The notes beneath the pieces are model-generated. The model was given only the letters and a program-made list of their open reading frames with translations. It made no database searches and had not been told where the DNA came from. Position numbers and translations under genes: made by a program. A DNA stretch of 64,000 nucleotides, from NCBI RefSeq assembly GCF_000333275.1, contig NZ_BACU01000289.1, positions 1 through 64,000 on the forward strand. Direction: 5' to 3'. This document shows positions 61,848 to 64,000 of the stretch, one piece after another (positions within the stretch are counted from its first letter, which is position 1; each line of letters begins with the position of its first letter). Source of the stretch: Azospirillum sp. B4. GTDB lineage: Bacteria; Pseudomonadota; Alphaproteobacteria; Azospirillales; Azospirillaceae.

Positions 61848-63656
61848 ATGCGCCGTCTGTGGGTCCTCACCGCCGCCTTTCTGCTGTCCCAGTCGATCAC
61901 CGGCCAGGGACGCGCGGCGGACGGCCCCAGCTTCGACTGCGCCAAGGCAGCGAGCCCAATCGAAAAGCGCATCTGCGCCGATCCGGACCTGGCGGCGCGG
62001 GACCGGAGCCTAGCGGCCGCCTATCAGCATTTGCTGGACGTCAGCGGTCCCCGGCATAGACGCGTCACTCTCAGCCAGTGGCTCTGGCTGCGGCAACGGA
62101 CCCGTGAATGCCCGCCGGCAGCGGGCCACGTCCTGACCACCTGCTTGGCCGAGAGTTACGAAAGCCGAGAATCGACACTTAATTACTGGACGACGGGCAT
62201 ACGCGAGCGCCGCCATCCGGATCCAAGCGACATGGACATCATTTCACAAGCATTCGCCGTCATGGCCGATAATCCGGCCATGGCCGAGAAGATCCTGCGG
62301 GCGTACGACACGCCCCGGGCCAAGATCGGCCTGGCCATGATCCTGCGGCTGGCGACGCCCAGGCCAGCGGCGCATGAGACGGAGATACGCGCTCTGCTGA
62401 TCCAGGCCAGCACGAAGCCTCAGGATGCCCGGGACGACGCGGAGGGCCCGGACGCGATCCCATGGGAATTCCTCACGCACCTGGCGGATACTGCGGCCGG
62501 CTATAGGGGCGACATTCACAGCCTGATCCCGTTCATCCAGCTGGCTGGCCACGACGTCGAGCTTCCGTGCGCGTGGCTGAAACGGAACCCCGAGCTTTTG
62601 GACGGTTTGGAAAAGGAAATATACAGCGGGATAGATCGGTTCACGCCATCTGCGAGTTGCCCTGACCCCGAATTTCCGGCCAGCTTTCAGAAATTGAATG
62701 ACATGGTCCTGGGGTATGACGGCGGCTATTTCGCGGGCTGCGGCATGTCAAACCCGCTGAATACCATCCGATCCTGGATGACCAGCAAGCTTATCCTGAT
62801 CTCACAGGTTGCCCCCCGGTATTGGATACAAAAGGAACGGGCGGTTTCCAAAAACCACCAACGCCCATGGCTCTTGAACCTGGCGGACGTGCCGTTGCAG
62901 GGATGGTCCACCCTGGGGACCTGGAACCATGCGCAGTACCAGCAGGTTCGTGAGCAGTTCCTTGCCACGCGCCAGGATCTGGCCCGCTATTATCAGCACG
63001 CCTTCGCGCTGCCGGAAGGGGACGCCCTCGAAGCCGCCCATTCCAATCTGATATCGAATTTCTGGTGGGCCATTGCTGGCGGCCCTCCCATCAACGTGGC
63101 CATCATGGATGCCGACGCCAAACCGTCGCTGGCGGATCTGCTGGCGGCAGGCGAACCGGTGGAGGTGAAGGGCGAGCCATTGCTGTCACTGGCGGTGGTG
63201 CGGCCGGAGGCCATTACGCCCCTGCTGGCCGCACACGCGCCAGTGGATGCGGTGAACCCCATGGGCAAGACGCCCCTGATGACGGCGGCCCAGTTCAACA
63301 GCTTGGATGCAGCCCAACTGCTGTTGAAAGCTGGCGCCGCCGTGAACCTGCAAAGCCTGGCGCCCGAGGCGATCGAGGATAACAGCGCCGTCCCGGACAG
63401 CGGCGCCCTCCAAGGCTGCGCGCCCTATCACATCACCCACGGCCAGCGCACCGCCCTGATGTACGCAGCGGCCAATGCCGGGCTGCCCGTCATCCAGGCC
63501 TTGCTGGCGGCTGGTGCCGACACTACGCCGCGCGACAGCCAGGGCGCCACGGCGCTGGATTACCTGGAGGGGCGCGGACCCGTGCCCGCCAACCCGCTGC
63601 TGACTGGGGACGAGCGGGAAACGGCCCGCCGCCTGCTGGCCCCACCGGCGCATTAG
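61848..63656 (+). CDS. Secreted LprI-domain and ankyrin-repeat protein
   Basis: 602 residues with a signal peptide (LWVLTAAFLLSQSITGQGRA). Residues about 30-95 form an LprI/DUF1311-type domain (FDCAKAASPIEKRICADPDLAARDRSLAAAY) that in other proteins inhibits lysozyme. A 350-residue middle region is unrecognised. The C-terminal 130 residues hold ankyrin repeats (GKTPLMTAAQFNSLDAAQLLLKAGA, RTALMYAAANAGLPVIQALLAAGADTT). An envelope defence or toxin-binding role is plausible but unproven. The downstream Crp/Fnr gene begins 3 bp later. Confidence 0.85.
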   Translation: MRRLWVLTAAFLLSQSITGQGRAADGPSFDCAKAASPIEKRICADPDLAARDRSLAAAYQHLLDVSGPRHRRVTLSQWLWLRQRTRECPPAAGHVLTTCLAESYESRESTLNYWTTGIRERRHPDPSDMDIISQAFAVMADNPAMAEKILRAYDTPRAKIGLAMILRLATPRPAAHETEIRALLIQASTKPQDARDDAEGPDAIPWEFLTHLADTAAGYRGDIHSLIPFIQLAGHDVELPCAWLKRNPELLDGLEKEIYSGIDRFTPSASCPDPEFPASFQKLNDMVLGYDGGYFAGCGMSNPLNTIRSWMTSKLILISQVAPRYWIQKERAVSKNHQRPWLLNLADVPLQGWSTLGTWNHAQYQQVREQFLATRQDLARYYQHAFALPEGDALEAAHSNLISNFWWAIAGGPPINVAIMDADAKPSLADLLAAGEPVEVKGEPLLSLAVVRPEAITPLLAAHAPVDAVNPMGKTPLMTAAQFNSLDAAQLLLKAGAAVNLQSLAPEAIEDNSAVPDSGALQGCAPYHITHGQRTALMYAAANAGLPVIQALLAAGADTTPRDSQGATALDYLEGRGPVPANPLLTGDERETARRLLAPPAH

Positions 63657-63659
63657 CCC

Positions 63660-64000
63660 ATGGACAAGCGGGCGGCGGCCCAAGTGCTGGAGGGGCGGGG
63701 ATGGCTGGCGGAGCAGCCGGCGGACCTGCGTGCGGAGATCCTGGCGCGGGGGCGGCTGCGCGCCTACCCCGACGGCCAGGCGGTCTATCGTGGCGGTGAC
63801 GCGCCGGATGGGCTGTACGCGCTGGTGATAGGCCGCATGCGCCTGGCCACGGTGCAGGAGGACGGGCGGGAAGTGGTGATCCTGCATGCCGGACCGGGGC
63901 ATTGGTTCGGCGAGGTATCCATGGTCGATGGCCTGCCTCGGGGCCAGACGGCGGTGGCCAGGGGCGACAGCGTGGTACTGCACCTCCCGGCCCAGGCCTT
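63660..64000 (+). CDS. Crp/Fnr family transcriptional regulator (partial)
   Basis: The first 113 residues of a Crp/Fnr regulator, cut by the window end. The cyclic-nucleotide-binding-like beta roll begins with AYPDGQAVYRGGDAPDGLYALVIGRMRLA and continues to GHWFGEVSMVDGLPRGQTAVA. The DNA-binding part is outside the window. The usual cAMP-contacting Arg/Ser pair is not evident, so the ligand is unknown. The start follows the ankyrin gene by 3 bp, which suggests cotranscription. Confidence 0.9.
   Translation, partial: MDKRAAAQVLEGRGWLAEQPADLRAEILARGRLRAYPDGQAVYRGGDAPDGLYALVIGRMRLATVQEDGREVVILHAGPGHWFGEVSMVDGLPRGQTAVARGDSVVLHLPAQA

Noticed and set aside
1-64000. CRISPR array, tRNA, rRNA, transposase or prophage
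   Set aside because: I looked for spaced direct repeats, cloverleaf patterns, and transposase or integrase motifs and saw none.

Overview
The window is a GC-rich, densely coded chromosomal segment with the gene content of an alphaproteobacterium. The best lineage clues are the short-form hisG followed by hisD, a UPF0262 gene and a low-molecular-weight phosphatase gene, a DUF2948 gene nearby, and a locus pairing a TonB-dependent receptor with a tryptophan-halogenase-like gene, LacI regulators and an MFS sugar-type carrier. A member of the Rhodospirillales/Azospirillaceae is my inference; no rRNA is present to prove it. I saw no tRNA, rRNA, CRISPR array, transposase or phage gene. It reads as ordinary chromosome with small accessory insertions.

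Layout. 1-6.0 kb: a truncated SDR gene divergent from an AraC regulator, anmK divergent from tyrS, a small membrane protein and a large proline-rich membrane protein of unknown function. 6.1-12.6 kb: an ABC exporter whose permease is fused to an M1 aminopeptidase, then a Kef/YbaL cation-proton antiporter. 12.6-17.3 kb: a Fic enzyme preceded by a striking four-copy 15-bp operator-like array, and a tricorn-like protease. 17.5-22.5 kb: a periplasmic binding protein, an orphan type VI amidase effector/immunity pair (tae4, apparently frameshifted, and tai4), then a LMW phosphatase, UPF0262, hisD and hisG. 22.6-27 kb: a small Cys-rich secreted protein, an operon of fatty acid hydroxylase, ECF sigma factor, putative anti-sigma and CnrX-like sensor, then DUF2948, a LysE exporter and a noncoding stretch ending in a strong terminator. 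27.2-32.6 kb: catalase divergent from oxyR, a degenerate GGDEF/EAL protein and a Sel1-repeat protein.

32.7-38.7 kb: a LysR regulator divergent from a tight five-gene operon (acyl-CoA dehydrogenase, SDR, APH-type kinase, histidine phosphatase, SDR) that resembles the phosphorylation-elimination route for 4-hydroxyacyl-CoA. A DUF4349 lipoprotein and an unlisted 34-residue membrane peptide follow on the opposite strand. 39.8-49.8 kb: metallophosphoesterase, HAD acid phosphatase, DUF3667 protein, a second periplasmic binding protein, a chemoreceptor, a small hypothetical and a DUF3141 PHA-synthase-like protein. 50-58.5 kb: the nutrient-uptake locus (LacI, TonB receptor with a one-base frameshift, halogenase-like flavoprotein, second LacI, MFS carrier), with two abutting LacI-type operators in the divergent control region. 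58.4-64 kb: PaaI thioesterase, ppk2, a VapBC-type toxin-antitoxin pair, a class II aldolase-family gene, an LprI/ankyrin secreted protein and a truncated Crp/Fnr regulator.

Most interesting features: the Fic operator array, the orphan Tae4/Tai4 pair with its frameshift, the noncoding element upstream of lysE, the paired LacI operators, and the ACAD11-like operon. Two independent one-base losses, in tae4 and the TonB receptor, both fall next to C runs, so sequencing error must be excluded before calling either gene dead.
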